Shown: positions 51,368-60,221, counted from the stretch's first letter. The stretch is 64,000 bases of DNA from an uncultured Spirochaetaceae bacterium (GCA_902799665.1 CADCBK010000014.1:38980-102979); one strand, 5' to 3'. A program made the numbers and translations. The notes: generated from the sequence alone by a model not told the origin.

Positions 51368-52142
51368 TTACATAATAATTGGAATAAAGGAGCGCGTCGC
51401 TTACAAGAGCTCAATTTGGGCGGGCTTTTTGTCAAAGGTCGTCTACCTTTACATGCAGTACTGCTTGTGGTCCGCGCTCTTTATGTCGCAGGCAAAAGTT
51501 CCGCTTGCGATGACAAAGGAAGGAACCTTGCGCTACGTGATTGTGGCAACAATCATCTCTAGCTTTATGGAGTGCGACGCGATTTTGTGGATAAACGAAC
51601 AAATCCACACGGGCGACATCGCCGTTCAGCTTATAAGGCCGATAAACTTTAACGCGCTTGTGTTCGCCAAGCACGTCGGAGCGAGCGTAGCGCGATTTTT
51701 GTCTTGCTGCCTTCCGCTGGCAATCGCAGCAGCGCTCTTTTTTAGGATGCCGCTTGTTTGCGCGGAACAGCTGCCATTTGCGGCCGCGTCGGTTTTGCTT
51801 TCTTACGCGATACAGTTTTTGTATTCGCTTGTCATCGGCTTGATGGCCTTTTGGCTTATCGTCACTTGGCCGCTCAACATGTTGATGGGAGCGTTTTACA
51901 AATTGCTTTCGGGCTCATGGATTCCCTGCGCGATGTTCCCGGACTTTCTAAAAACGCTCAACGCCTTTTTGCCCTTCCGGGCGATGTACGAAATTCCCGT
52001 TACGATAATTACAAGCCCGATGGACGCAAAGACGATCTGCGCAAAACTGGCTGTCCAGATTTTTTGGCTTTTGATTTTGTTCGCCCTTACAAAAATAACC
52101 TGGGCGGTCGGAACAAAGAAACTTGTAGTTCAAGGTGGTTAA
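51351..52142 (+). CDS. ABC-2 type permease subunit 1
   Basis: A 263-residue integral membrane protein with about six hydrophobic helices (VVYLYMQYCLWSALFM, LSCCLPLAIAAALFF, LLSYAIQFLYSLVIGLMAFW, FWLLILFALTKITWAV). ASPs and charged loops such as MDAKTICAK are typical of the COG4587 half of this transporter type. Its start lies inside the 3' end of the ATPase gene, so translation is coupled. It should dimerise with the second permease. Confidence 0.88.
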   Translation: MRKYLDYIIIGIKERVAYKSSIWAGFLSKVVYLYMQYCLWSALFMSQAKVPLAMTKEGTLRYVIVATIISSFMECDAILWINEQIHTGDIAVQLIRPINFNALVFAKHVGASVARFLSCCLPLAIAAALFFRMPLVCAEQLPFAAASVLLSYAIQFLYSLVIGLMAFWLIVTWPLNMLMGAFYKLLSGSWIPCAMFPDFLKTLNAFLPFRAMYEIPVTIITSPMDAKTICAKLAVQIFWLLILFALTKITWAVGTKKLVVQGG

Positions 52143-52193
52143 GTTAAAAGCCGCAAGCGTCTTTTAACTTGTCAAGTTTCCTGCGGAAACTTG
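52143..52193 (+). promoter_or_regulatory. Tandem hairpins between the two permease genes
   Basis: GTTAAAAG/CTTTTAAC (52143-52150 with 52161-52168) and CAAGTTTC/GAAACTTG (52173-52180 with 52186-52193) are two perfect 8-bp stems in a 73-base gap. Neither is followed by a T-run, so they look like mRNA-stability or processing structures instead of terminators. Confidence 0.5.
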
Positions 52194-52215
52194 CGAATTG
52201 TTAACGGAGGAAAGA

Positions 52216-53019
52216 ATGAGATTGTTTAAAATGTATAAGCATTTTGTCGCGATATACGTAAAGGGAAAGATGGCCTACCATTGCGCGCTCTTGTTCGAGA
52301 TGGTGGCGAACATAATTTTGATCGGCGTGTACATCGCGGGCTTTATGGTAATCTTCCACAACTTTGACGGAATAGCTGGCTGGAGCCGCGACGAAGTTTT
52401 GTTCATGTTCACGACCAGCTGGCTTACCTACAGCCTCAGCTGCTTTTTGTTTTGGAAGCCGATGAAGCAAATGGGAGAGCTTGTCCGCACGGGAAAGTTT
52501 GACTTGTACTTGACGCGGCCGATCAATCCGCTTTTGTACTTGGTTTTGCAGCAGTTTGAGTACACCTTTCTTCCGCGCCTGGGCTTTGCCGCCTTCTTTT
52601 GGATTTACAGCATGAGGCAGTTGAACATTAGCTGGACGGCCGCGTCGCTTTTGTTTTACGCGCTCAACATGGCCAGCGCCTTTGTGATATTCAGCGCGAT
52701 CACGATTTTTACGGGAACGATAAGCTTTTGGGCGATTAAGAGCGAAGAAATAGTTTCGCTTTTGACCAACAACAATTACGGCCTAAAGAACTACACCGAC
52801 TACCCGCTTGGAATTTATTCCAAGGGAATGCAAACGCTTTTGACCTTTATTGTGCCCTACGCTTTTACGGGCTTTTACCCGGTCGCGCTGCTTTTGGGCA
52901 AGGACGTGCCATTCCCGGCTTTGCGCTTTGCCGCTCCGCTTGTCGCGCTAATCGCGGGAACGGCTTCTTGCGCTTTTTGGAAAAATGGCTTAAAACATTA
53001 TGGAAGCGCAGGAGCGTGA
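52216..53019 (+). CDS. ABC-2 type permease subunit 2
   Basis: A 267-residue membrane protein. The ATG at 52216 has a clear Shine-Dalgarno (GGAGG) and is preferred over a TTG at 52198. Helices include FEMVANIILIGVYIAGFMVI, FTTSWLTYSLSCFLFW, LLFYALNMASAFVIFSAITI, FIVPYAFTGFYPVALLLG. It is the COG3694-like partner of the first permease and completes a three-gene exporter with the ATPase. Confidence 0.88.
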   Translation: MRLFKMYKHFVAIYVKGKMAYHCALLFEMVANIILIGVYIAGFMVIFHNFDGIAGWSRDEVLFMFTTSWLTYSLSCFLFWKPMKQMGELVRTGKFDLYLTRPINPLLYLVLQQFEYTFLPRLGFAAFFWIYSMRQLNISWTAASLLFYALNMASAFVIFSAITIFTGTISFWAIKSEEIVSLLTNNNYGLKNYTDYPLGIYSKGMQTLLTFIVPYAFTGFYPVALLLGKDVPFPALRFAAPLVALIAGTASCAFWKNGLKHYGSAGA

Positions 53020-53193
53020 GCGACACTAAGATTGCAAGCAAGCCTAAAAGAGAAAGATGTCGCATAAGCCGCAACATTACGGCGTTGCCGTTTTGCGCAA
53101 AGAAGTTATCTACTTGCTCGCTTACGCGAGCGGGCAATCGCGCTCGCAAAAAAACTCGCGCGAACAGCGGTACATATATCAGGAGAACTAAAA

Positions 53194-54012
53194 ATGACTG
53201 AAAAACCCTTGCCGCCTTGGGCGGATCAAATGCCGGAAGGCGCCTTTATTTCTTACGCGCCCACTTACAAGGTTGGAGAATTTTTTGACCGCTTTCACAA
53301 AGAAAATTTTGGCGGCATGGACTATTACTTTTACGACCCAACGGAATACAGCTGGACCAAGGACAAAAAATATCCCGTTTTGATTTTCATGCACGGCTAC
53401 GGAAACGCGCTTGAAGGGGACGTATGCATAAACTACGCAGGAGCGGAATTCTATTCAAAAGAGGAATATCAAAAAGCGCTTGGCGGCGCGTACATACTCG
53501 TTCCGCTTGCAGCCGAACGCCGCGATGAAAAAGGACAATGCGTGGACAGTTGGGACGACTCATACCTTCCGCGCGTCCGCGACATGGTTTGCAATTTCGA
53601 AAAAACGCGCGCGGCCGGACTCGTCTCCAAAAAAGTCCTCTACGGTGATTTTTTTGACATCATCGTTCCAATCGGAGGCGGCCACATTCCCGACGACGCG
53701 ACGCTGGACCTCTACGAGCGGAACGGAATAAAAATCTTCTTTGCAATCGGAAAGCATGACGAGCTTGTGGACTTTGAAAAAGACATAGCGCCCCGCCTTG
53801 ACCGCATAAGCAAAATGCAAGGAAGCCGCGCATTCACCCCGGAATGGGTCTACAACGGCGACGGCGGAATAGCGTCAATCAACTTTGGAATGGAAATGGG
53901 CCAGCACTGCCTTGTGAACCCAATGCATTGCAACCTTATGTACGACGACGGAAAGCCGATGGACCTCAGCCTGCCGCAAGGAATCACAGGCTGGCTGCGC
54001 GAGGCGCTCTAG
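53194..54012 (+). CDS. Alpha/beta-hydrolase esterase missing its nucleophile elbow
   Basis: A 272-residue cytoplasmic protein of the PHB-depolymerase-like/carbohydrate-esterase type. The oxyanion strand VLIFMHGYGN and the C-terminal FGMEMGQHCLVNPMHCN region with the likely catalytic His are clear, and FFAIGKHDELVDFE holds a probable Asp. Between KKVLYG and DFFDIIVPIGGG the expected Gly-x-Ser-x-Gly segment is absent. The join reads YG-DFFD without a frameshift, consistent with an in-frame loss of about 16 residues. The protein is therefore probably inactive unless the sequence is in error. An AGGAGA Shine-Dalgarno precedes ATG. Confidence 0.75.
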   Translation: MTEKPLPPWADQMPEGAFISYAPTYKVGEFFDRFHKENFGGMDYYFYDPTEYSWTKDKKYPVLIFMHGYGNALEGDVCINYAGAEFYSKEEYQKALGGAYILVPLAAERRDEKGQCVDSWDDSYLPRVRDMVCNFEKTRAAGLVSKKVLYGDFFDIIVPIGGGHIPDDATLDLYERNGIKIFFAIGKHDELVDFEKDIAPRLDRISKMQGSRAFTPEWVYNGDGGIASINFGMEMGQHCLVNPMHCNLMYDDGKPMDLSLPQGITGWLREAL

Positions 54013-54016
54013 TTTT

Positions 54017-54466
54017 CTAGTAATCCTTAAGCTTCATTATGAACGCCTTTTTGGAGTCGCCGTCAAAGCCCAAGTTCTTGTAGAACTGATGGGCTTCTTT
54101 TCTAAAGCTCGCGCTTTCCAAAATCACTTTGTAGCAGTCTCTTTCGCGGGCAAAAGCGATCGCCCTTTCCATGATTTTTTTGCCAAGCCCTTGTCCCCTG
54201 TGATCCTTGTCGGTAACGACGTTCTCGACAAAGCAAGCCGAGCTTCCAAGCCGCGTAAGATTTGGGATTATCAGGCAAAAGCAAGTTGAAACGACTTTTC
54301 CGTCCTCAATCGCGCCAAAATATTTTATGTTTTTGTTGCCCCCGATTTCGTTTTTCCAAACCGCGCGCGCGGCTTCCACAGTAAAGCCTTCGTTTGAGCC
54401 GTCAAGCTGCTCGTACAATTTTACCAGCGACTCCAAATCGCCTTCATTCAACTCACGAAATTCCAT
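54017..54466 (-). CDS. GNAT-family N-acetyltransferase
   Basis: A 149-residue acetyltransferase. The acetyl-CoA motif A is complete: VVTDKDHRGQGLGKKIMERA (residues about 86-105, with RGQGLGK). FREL at the N terminus and CYKVILESASFRKEAHQFY at the C terminus are standard. No substrate can be assigned. It follows nudC by 28 bases on the same strand with a Shine-Dalgarno (AAGGAA), so the pair is probably one unit. Confidence 0.88.
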   Translation of the reverse strand: MEFRELNEGDLESLVKLYEQLDGSNEGFTVEAARAVWKNEIGGNKNIKYFGAIEDGKVVSTCFCLIIPNLTRLGSSACFVENVVTDKDHRGQGLGKKIMERAIAFARERDCYKVILESASFRKEAHQFYKNLGFDGDSKKAFIMKLKDY

Positions 54467-54494
54467 TGTCTATTCCTTCTTAGTTTTTTCGCGC

Positions 54495-55334
54495 TTAAAA
54501 CTTTCCGTGAATTAAATTCCACGCCACCGAGCCGCGAATCATTTCCAAGGGCGGAAGCGCGTCGCGCTTGAACCAGCGCGCTTCGGCGATTTCTTCTTCT
54601 TGCAAGACCAAGCCGCCGCTTTGCCAGTCCGCCGTAAAGGCCAGCATCAACTGGTCTGGGAAGGGCCAGCTTTGGCTTCCGACGGCCTTTATGTTTTTTA
54701 TTTCAAGGCCGACTTCTTCCTTAACTTCGCGCCTGACCGCTTCGACCGCGGACTCGCCCAGTTCCATAAAGCCCGCTATGCAGGAATAAAAGTCCCGAGT
54801 GGCGCGCTTGTTCTTTACCAAAAGGATTTCGTCGCCGCGGCTTATCAATACGATTACGCACGGCTCGATGCGGGGATAAAGCTTAAAGGAGCACGCGGGG
54901 CAGTTTAGCGCGGTCTCTTTTTTGTCGTTCTCAAAGGCCGCGCCGCACTTGGGGCAGTGGCGGTATGTGTCGCGCCAAAACAAGATGCCCTTTGCGCGCA
55001 AGGCGGCTGGCGCGAGCGCCGGATTCTTGTAGCAGAACTCGCGCAGGGGAACAAAAGCCGCGGCTTTTTGGGCTTGCGATGAATTTTCGGGCAGACCTAA
55101 ACTGCCAGGACGCGCGGCGATTTTCGCAGCGGCGTAATTCTGCGGGACTTCGACAATGGCGCGGTCAAGGTTGGCCGCCGCAATTTGCGCGGCGACAAAG
55201 GCGTCGTAATTTTTTTTGTCTGGAAGCTTTCCGTCAACAAGGAAAATTTCCCTGTCGCAAAAGATGTATCGCGCGGACACGGCGTTTTGGGCGTTCTCAA
55301 AGTCCGGGCCGTTGGATTGGTCTAATATGGGCAT
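54495..55334 (-). CDS. nudC: NADH pyrophosphatase / RNA-deNADding Nudix hydrolase
   Basis: A 279-residue NudC-type enzyme that splits NAD(H) and removes NAD caps from RNA. Zinc cysteines are C127, C130, C145 and C148, the Nudix box is G-F-M-E-L-G-E to V-K-E-E-V-G at about 188-209, and the family marker SQSWPFPDQ is at 220-228. All metal-binding Glu residues are kept. It starts from a leaderless promoter and heads a two-gene unit with the GNAT protein. Confidence 0.94.
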   Translation of the reverse strand: MPILDQSNGPDFENAQNAVSARYIFCDREIFLVDGKLPDKKNYDAFVAAQIAAANLDRAIVEVPQNYAAAKIAARPGSLGLPENSSQAQKAAAFVPLREFCYKNPALAPAALRAKGILFWRDTYRHCPKCGAAFENDKKETALNCPACSFKLYPRIEPCVIVLISRGDEILLVKNKRATRDFYSCIAGFMELGESAVEAVRREVKEEVGLEIKNIKAVGSQSWPFPDQLMLAFTADWQSGGLVLQEEEIAEARWFKRDALPPLEMIRGSVAWNLIHGKF

Positions 55335-55340
55335 TTGAAC

Positions 55341-55369
55341 ATTATATTAATCAAAGATTGCCCGGTCAA
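55341..55369 (-). promoter_or_regulatory. Promoter of nudC, leaderless layout
   Basis: Minus-strand TTGACC (55364-55369), exactly 17 bases, TATAAT (55341-55346), then six bases to the ATG at 55334. This is among the best examples of the leaderless arrangement in the window. Confidence 0.8.
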
Positions 55370-55404
55370 GACGGGCGTTATAGCGCTTGGAAGCCGTGCG
55401 ACAT

Positions 55405-56319
55405 TCACTCCCGCTCCACTCCCAGCATTTCCAGCAGCTCGGCAAAAGTGTCTTGGCCGTCGCGGCAAGTGTCGTAAAGAAAGCCCTTTTCGTTTTTCCA
55501 TTCGGAAAGGCCGCGGTAGTAAAAATTCTTTTTTGAGTCCTCAATGATAAAGGGCGTGACATTGTGGCGAAAGCATTCCTTTAGCGCGACAAGACGGCCG
55601 ACGCGGCCGTTTCCGTCTTGAAATGGGTGAATGTACTCAAACTCGGCGTGCAAAGAAATTATGTCTTCCAAGCGCGCGGCCTTTTTTGAATTGTACTTTT
55701 TTAGCAAGGCCGCCATTTTTTGCGGAACAAGAGCGGGCTTTGTCGTCTCCCTTCCGCCAACAACATTGGCGCGCTTTTTGTAGTCGCCCATGGCGAACCA
55801 AGAGAGCGTCGAATCTTTTGTGTCATGCTTTAAAATGTAATGAAGCTTTTTTATGATTTCTTCCGTAAGCTCTTCTTCCGCAACGTCGATCACATAGTCA
55901 ATCGCCCTAAAGTGATGCACGGTTTCCAAGATGTCGTCAACGGGAACGCCGTCGCTAACGTCGATTGTGTTTGTCTCAAAGATAAGGCGCGTCTGGTCCT
56001 GCGAAAGCTTGCTGCCTTCGATGTGGTTTGAATTGTATGTCATTCGCACTTGAAGCTCGTGGTAAAGGCCGCCTGAAATTTTCATTTCCTTTTCGTCGCG
56101 CAGGCGCTGAAGAATTTTGTTTGAAGAAATTTCCCGCATAATAGAGGCTGCGGGAAGGCCAAGGTAGTCCGCGATTTTTTGCGCGCTTCTGGCGCTAAGC
56201 TTTTGTCCCTTGGCAATTTTTGCCACGGTTCTTGTGGAAAGCCCTAGCGCCTGCGACAGTTCTGTTTTTCCGACGCCCTTTTCTTTTAGCGCCTTTATAA
56301 GCCCTTCATACGACAGCAT
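55405..56319 (-). CDS. Fic-domain protein with N-terminal HTH (AMPylator-like)
   Basis: A 304-residue protein. An XRE-type helix-turn-helix occupies residues 8-55 (KTELSQALGLSTRTVAKIAK). The Fic motif HPFQDGNGRVGR begins at His231, and the inhibitory motif S-N-H-I-E-G is at 97-102, upstream of the Fic core, making this a class II (self-inhibited) Fic protein. It should transfer AMP to a protein hydroxyl when released. It probably also represses its own promoter through the HTH, since a 14-bp inverted repeat flanks that promoter. A Shine-Dalgarno (AGGAGG) precedes ATG. Confidence 0.9.
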   Translation of the reverse strand: MLSYEGLIKALKEKGVGKTELSQALGLSTRTVAKIAKGQKLSARSAQKIADYLGLPAASIMREISSNKILQRLRDEKEMKISGGLYHELQVRMTYNSNHIEGSKLSQDQTRLIFETNTIDVSDGVPVDDILETVHHFRAIDYVIDVAEEELTEEIIKKLHYILKHDTKDSTLSWFAMGDYKKRANVVGGRETTKPALVPQKMAALLKKYNSKKAARLEDIISLHAEFEYIHPFQDGNGRVGRLVALKECFRHNVTPFIIEDSKKNFYYRGLSEWKNEKGFLYDTCRDGQDTFAELLEMLGVERE

Positions 56320-56333
56320 TTTTGCCGCGCCTC

Positions 56334-56385
56334 CTAAAATCTTTACTTATTATAGCATAAACCGCTAAAAAAGTAAAGATTTTAG
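56334..56385 (-). promoter_or_regulatory. Fic promoter bracketed by a 14-bp inverted repeat
   Basis: CTAAAATCTTTACT (56334-56347) and AGTAAAGATTTTAG (56372-56385) are exact inverted copies. The -10 TATAAT (56349-56354, minus strand) lies between them, and the -35 TTTACT (56372-56377), 17 bases further, lies in one arm. A third AGTAAAGA copy lies at 56403-56410 near the metY stop. This is a strong candidate operator for the HTH-Fic protein. Confidence 0.75.
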
Positions 56386-56412
56386 GCCAAATTTGGCAAA
56401 AAAGTAAAGAAT

Positions 56413-57687
56413 TTACACCGCTTCAAGCGCCTGCTTAAGGTCGGCCACCAAGTCTTCCTTGTCTTCCAGGCCGCAAGAAAGGCGGATAAGGCCGGCCGGG
56501 ATTCCAGCGGCGGCCAATTGCTCGTCGGACATTTGCCTGTGGGTGCTAGTCGCCGGGTTAAGGCAGCAAGAGCGGGCGTCGGCAACGTGCGTTTCTATTG
56601 CAAAAACTTTAAGAGCCTTCATAAACTTTCCGGCGGCTTCTCGTCCGCCCTTAAGCTCAAAGCTTACTACGCCGCATCCACCGTCAGGCAAATACTTTTG
56701 GGCAAGCGCGTGATACTTGTCGCCCGGCAAACCGGAATAGTTGACCGCGGCCACCTTGTCGCTTGAAGACAAAAATTCGGCGACGGCTTGGCCGTTTTGA
56801 GCGTGACGCGCCATTCTAACATGCAAGGACTCCAAGCCAAGGTTAAGGATAAAGGCGCTTTGCGGGGACTGGCTGCATCCAAAGTCTCGCATCAATTGCG
56901 CCGTCGCCTTTGTGATAAAAGCGCCCGCCTGGCCAAACTTTTTGGCGTAGGCGATTCCGTGGTAGGACTCGTCGGGCTCGCAAAGACCGGGGAATTTGTC
57001 GGCGTGGGCCAGCCAGTCAAATTTTCCTGAGTCAACAATCGCGCCGCCAACGCAAGAGCCGTGGCCGTCCATGTACTTTGTGGTGGAATGGGTCACGATG
57101 TCAGCGCCCCACTCAATCGGGCGGCAGTGAACCGGCGTCGGAAAGGTGTTGTCAACGATAAGCGGAACGCCATGCGCGTGCGCGACGCGGGCGAACTTTT
57201 CTATGTCCAAAACCGTCAGCGCCGGATTCGCGATTGTCTCGCCAAAAAGCGCCTTTGTGTTTGGCCTAAAGGCGGCGTTCAATTCCTCTTCGCTAGCGTC
57301 GGGCGAAACGAAAGTTGTTTGGATTCCCATCTTGGCCATCGTAACGCTAATCAAGTTGAAGGTTCCGCCATAGATCGAAGACGAAGCCACGATGTGGCCG
57401 CCGTTTTCGCAAATGTTAAAGAGAGCGAAAAAGTTCGCCGCCTGTCCGCTTGAAGTCAGCATGCCCGCCGCTCCTCCTTCCAAGGCGGCGATTTTTGCGG
57501 CCACCATGTCGCAGGTTGGGTTTTGCAGGCGCGAGTAAAAATAGCCCGACGCTTCCAAGTCAAACAAGGCGCCCATGTCTTCGCTTGTGTCGTATTTAAA
57601 AGTCGTTGACTGGACGATTGGAATCTGGCGCGGCTCTCCGTTTTTGGGCGCGTAGCCCGCCTGAACGCATTTTGTGTTAAGCTTCAT
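56413..57687 (-). CDS. metY: O-acetylhomoserine sulfhydrylase
   Basis: A 424-residue PLP enzyme making homocysteine from O-acetylhomoserine and sulfide for methionine synthesis. The PLP Lys204 is in THSTTKYMDGHG, GYFYSRLQNPT binds the phosphate and substrate, and SSIYGGTFNL is also diagnostic. The HADKFPGL insertion region before ESYHGIAYAKKFG is typical of MetY over cystathionine gamma-synthase. A Shine-Dalgarno (GGAGG) precedes ATG. It feeds on the homoserine branch that starts at the asd step. Confidence 0.93.
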   Translation of the reverse strand: MKLNTKCVQAGYAPKNGEPRQIPIVQSTTFKYDTSEDMGALFDLEASGYFYSRLQNPTCDMVAAKIAALEGGAAGMLTSSGQAANFFALFNICENGGHIVASSSIYGGTFNLISVTMAKMGIQTTFVSPDASEEELNAAFRPNTKALFGETIANPALTVLDIEKFARVAHAHGVPLIVDNTFPTPVHCRPIEWGADIVTHSTTKYMDGHGSCVGGAIVDSGKFDWLAHADKFPGLCEPDESYHGIAYAKKFGQAGAFITKATAQLMRDFGCSQSPQSAFILNLGLESLHVRMARHAQNGQAVAEFLSSSDKVAAVNYSGLPGDKYHALAQKYLPDGGCGVVSFELKGGREAAGKFMKALKVFAIETHVADARSCCLNPATSTHRQMSDEQLAAAGIPAGLIRLSCGLEDKEDLVADLKQALEAV

Positions 57688-57740
57688 TTTTTTCCTCCAA
57701 TATTATGCGCGGGCTTTCCCCGGACATTTTTTAAAAGAAT

Positions 57741-57758
57741 CCCGCGCCGAAGCGCGGG
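57741..57758 (-). terminator. UUCG-loop hairpin between the lipoprotein gene and metY
   Basis: CCCGCGC and GCGCGGG form a perfect 7-bp stem with a TTCG loop when read on the minus strand, followed by ATTCTTTT. It is placed just after the upstream lipoprotein stop, which fits termination. Confidence 0.75.
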
Positions 57759-57767
57759 CATTGCTTT

Positions 57768-60221
57768 TTATATCACTGACAACGGAAGGTCAAATATTTC
57801 TATAGGCTTGTCGCCGCTGGACTTGTCAAGAATTTTTATCGCAGTCCAATTAGTCTTAACCTTCTTTCCGATTACCGGAATCGTGACTTCAACATAAGGC
57901 CCAAATGTGACCAAAAGCTTTAAGAGGCCCTGCAAGTGGAAGGGCGTGTTGTTGGGCGGTCCCGCGAACTTGTCGCCTATAATAAAGTGCAGCTCTGGCT
58001 GGACGTTTCCGGTCACTTCAAGGCCCGCGCTGACATAGCTAAAGCCGACGCCAAACTGCGGCTTTAGAGTTCCCTTTGCGTAGACGCCGACGTCAAAGCC
58101 CACTTCCTTTTGGTCAGGAGCTTCGGCGGCGGGCCCGACATAGGCGGCGTGCTCGTTGATTCCATGCGCGTTAGTGGGCCAGGGGTCAAAGTAGCCGCCT
58201 ACCGGAATTACCTTCCACTTGAACTTTACGCCCCACTTGGCGCCCAAGTCAACTTCGCCGCCGTAAAGGCCGGTAAAGCCCGCCATGAATTTCACGTTAG
58301 TCTTAACCTTCGCAGTCCATCCAAAGTCCCAGCTGAACGTCGTCTTGTAAACGCAAGGGACAGGGCCAAGCGAGAAAGTGATTGGCTTGTGCAATTCTTT
58401 TGACATTTTTTCCAATTCTTCTTTTGAAAAGAAGGAATGTTCGCCCATGTCAATGTTTTGGAGAGTGGCTTCGGCCTTGATAAAAATCGCGGCGCCCAAG
58501 CCCTTTATTCCAAGCTCGCCGGACTTTATGCCAAGGTTCTTTATGACCTTTCCCTTGACGCCCACAGCGAAATTCACGCCCACGACAGAAAGACGGTTTC
58601 CGTTCACCTTGGCCAAATCCATTCGGTGGAACTCGCTGAACTTCTTTTCTATCGCGTCGCGCTTGTCGGTGTACTCTTTGTATTTTGACGATTTCGCCGA
58701 ACTCATCGAAACAAGCGGGTTGTCGGCGAGCGAGGCGGAGAAGATGTTCGAGGCTTCGTAGTCGGACGGATTGTAGCCCGCGCTTCCCATGTCAAGCGCG
58801 ATGTCGGGATAGATGTTGAACAAGCTGGGCGGATCTACATAAGCGTCCGGCGAATGGTCGTAAACGGCGTCCATGATGCTTCTGAACGTTTCGACATACT
58901 GGTTGTTTTGGTTCTCAAAGTCTTCGGCGCTATTCGCGACGTTCATAGAGGGATCTGCGAAAACGCTTTCCCACTTGGCTTGGTTGAACGTAATTCCCGA
59001 GCCAGGGCTGTGATAGTGGCTTAAGGCATCCTTCATTTCAGTCGCGAAGGCGCTTTTTCCTTTGCTTTCCAAATCATTGGCTATGATTGTCAAAGATTCC
59101 TTGTCGCAAAGAATCCAGTTGAGCATCTTTACGTAAAAAATCGCTCCTCTGTCTTTGTAAACGGAATTTTGAAAATTATGGTTGGCCAAATCCTGCGCCG
59201 CTTTGGGCAAGGACTCAAAGAAAATTTTAGGTCCGTTAACTTGGTCAGGGAACTGATACAAGTGGTAGGCATAGCGCAAGAATGACTCTGGCGCGCCTTC
59301 CACGCCGGCGGAGGTGTTTCCGTCATAGTCCTTTTCTGTCTTTAGGGCGGACATGCCGCTAGTTTTCACGTCTCCCGCGACAGAATACATTGTGTTATTG
59401 GCTTGGTCGATGATGTAGTCGCCGTAAGCAAGCATGTCAAGAATGTTCAGAATTGAAGTCGGATAATAGTCGCCCGCAGCGCCCGCGCCGCCGATAAGGA
59501 AGACGAAGCTTTTGTCCGAGTTCACTCCGTAAAGCGCCGAAGCGTTTCCGTTCACTTCCGGCACGCAGGAATACATGCAGGCGCTCATGCTGTCTTCGCT
59601 GTTCACAAAAGTCAGCCAGCGGGCGCTTTCAAAGCCCTTGCGCGCGATTTGGGGCATCTCGTATTTTACGATTGAAGCGGAGCCTCCAAGCTTGACTGAT
59701 TCGCCAAGCCTAAGCGTAACTGCCTGGGACGAAACGCCCGAGCCGCTCGTAGGATAATAGTAGTAGACGAATGTGATGGAAGAATCCCCCACGCTCAAGA
59801 CAACGATGTATCCAAAGACCGCAGAGTCTTCTTTTTCGGCGATGTAGTCGTCAAAGGTTTCGGACGCGCCGCCGCCAGACCAGGTTCCGCTCTCCCCAAT
59901 GGAAACTGTCTCGTCCGTCCTTAGCGTGGAGCCCTCTCCGATTTGACGCATCGAAACGCTTTTCTTTTCCAAAACGCTGGTTCGGACCGCGATTTTGACG
60001 CCGTAGCCCAACTGCGACAAAGCGGCGCTGTTCGGATTGTAAATCAGCGAGCCGCCGATGTAAGCCCTGTGCGAAAGCGCGTCTCTTGAAAAACAATTCG
60101 TTGAACTAGCAGCCGGCGACGGAACGTAATCCCCCGACGACGAGCTGTTTGAGCAAGCGAAGAAAACCGCCACAAAAAGCGGCGCTAACAAACGGGGAAG
60201 TTTTTTAAGAAAATTCTTCAT
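57768..60221 (-). CDS. Large lipoprotein of unknown function
   Basis: An 817-residue lipoprotein with lipobox FFAC (Cys23) and a Ser-rich spacer (SNSSSSGDY). The N-terminal 200 residues are strand-rich, the middle is helical (LNWILCDKESLTIIANDLES, AFATEMKDALSHY), and the last 250 residues return to long glycine-rich beta strands (FMAGFTGLYGGEVDLGAKWG, FDVGVYAKGTLKPQFGVG). The terminal strands resemble barrel or sheath elements, but I do not recognise the family. A Shine-Dalgarno (AGGAGG) precedes ATG, and it starts 57 bases after ilvB on the same strand. Surface location is likely. Confidence 0.75.
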   Translation of the reverse strand: MKNFLKKLPRLLAPLFVAVFFACSNSSSSGDYVPSPAASSTNCFSRDALSHRAYIGGSLIYNPNSAALSQLGYGVKIAVRTSVLEKKSVSMRQIGEGSTLRTDETVSIGESGTWSGGGASETFDDYIAEKEDSAVFGYIVVLSVGDSSITFVYYYYPTSGSGVSSQAVTLRLGESVKLGGSASIVKYEMPQIARKGFESARWLTFVNSEDSMSACMYSCVPEVNGNASALYGVNSDKSFVFLIGGAGAAGDYYPTSILNILDMLAYGDYIIDQANNTMYSVAGDVKTSGMSALKTEKDYDGNTSAGVEGAPESFLRYAYHLYQFPDQVNGPKIFFESLPKAAQDLANHNFQNSVYKDRGAIFYVKMLNWILCDKESLTIIANDLESKGKSAFATEMKDALSHYHSPGSGITFNQAKWESVFADPSMNVANSAEDFENQNNQYVETFRSIMDAVYDHSPDAYVDPPSLFNIYPDIALDMGSAGYNPSDYEASNIFSASLADNPLVSMSSAKSSKYKEYTDKRDAIEKKFSEFHRMDLAKVNGNRLSVVGVNFAVGVKGKVIKNLGIKSGELGIKGLGAAIFIKAEATLQNIDMGEHSFFSKEELEKMSKELHKPITFSLGPVPCVYKTTFSWDFGWTAKVKTNVKFMAGFTGLYGGEVDLGAKWGVKFKWKVIPVGGYFDPWPTNAHGINEHAAYVGPAAEAPDQKEVGFDVGVYAKGTLKPQFGVGFSYVSAGLEVTGNVQPELHFIIGDKFAGPPNNTPFHLQGLLKLLVTFGPYVEVTIPVIGKKVKTNWTAIKILDKSSGDKPIEIFDLPLSVI

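Noticed and set aside
53020..53193. Cluster of short palindromes before the esterase gene as a possible RNA gene
   Set aside because: The stems (for example GCTCGC/GCGAGC) are short, do not nest, and lack a T-run or a promoter of their own.
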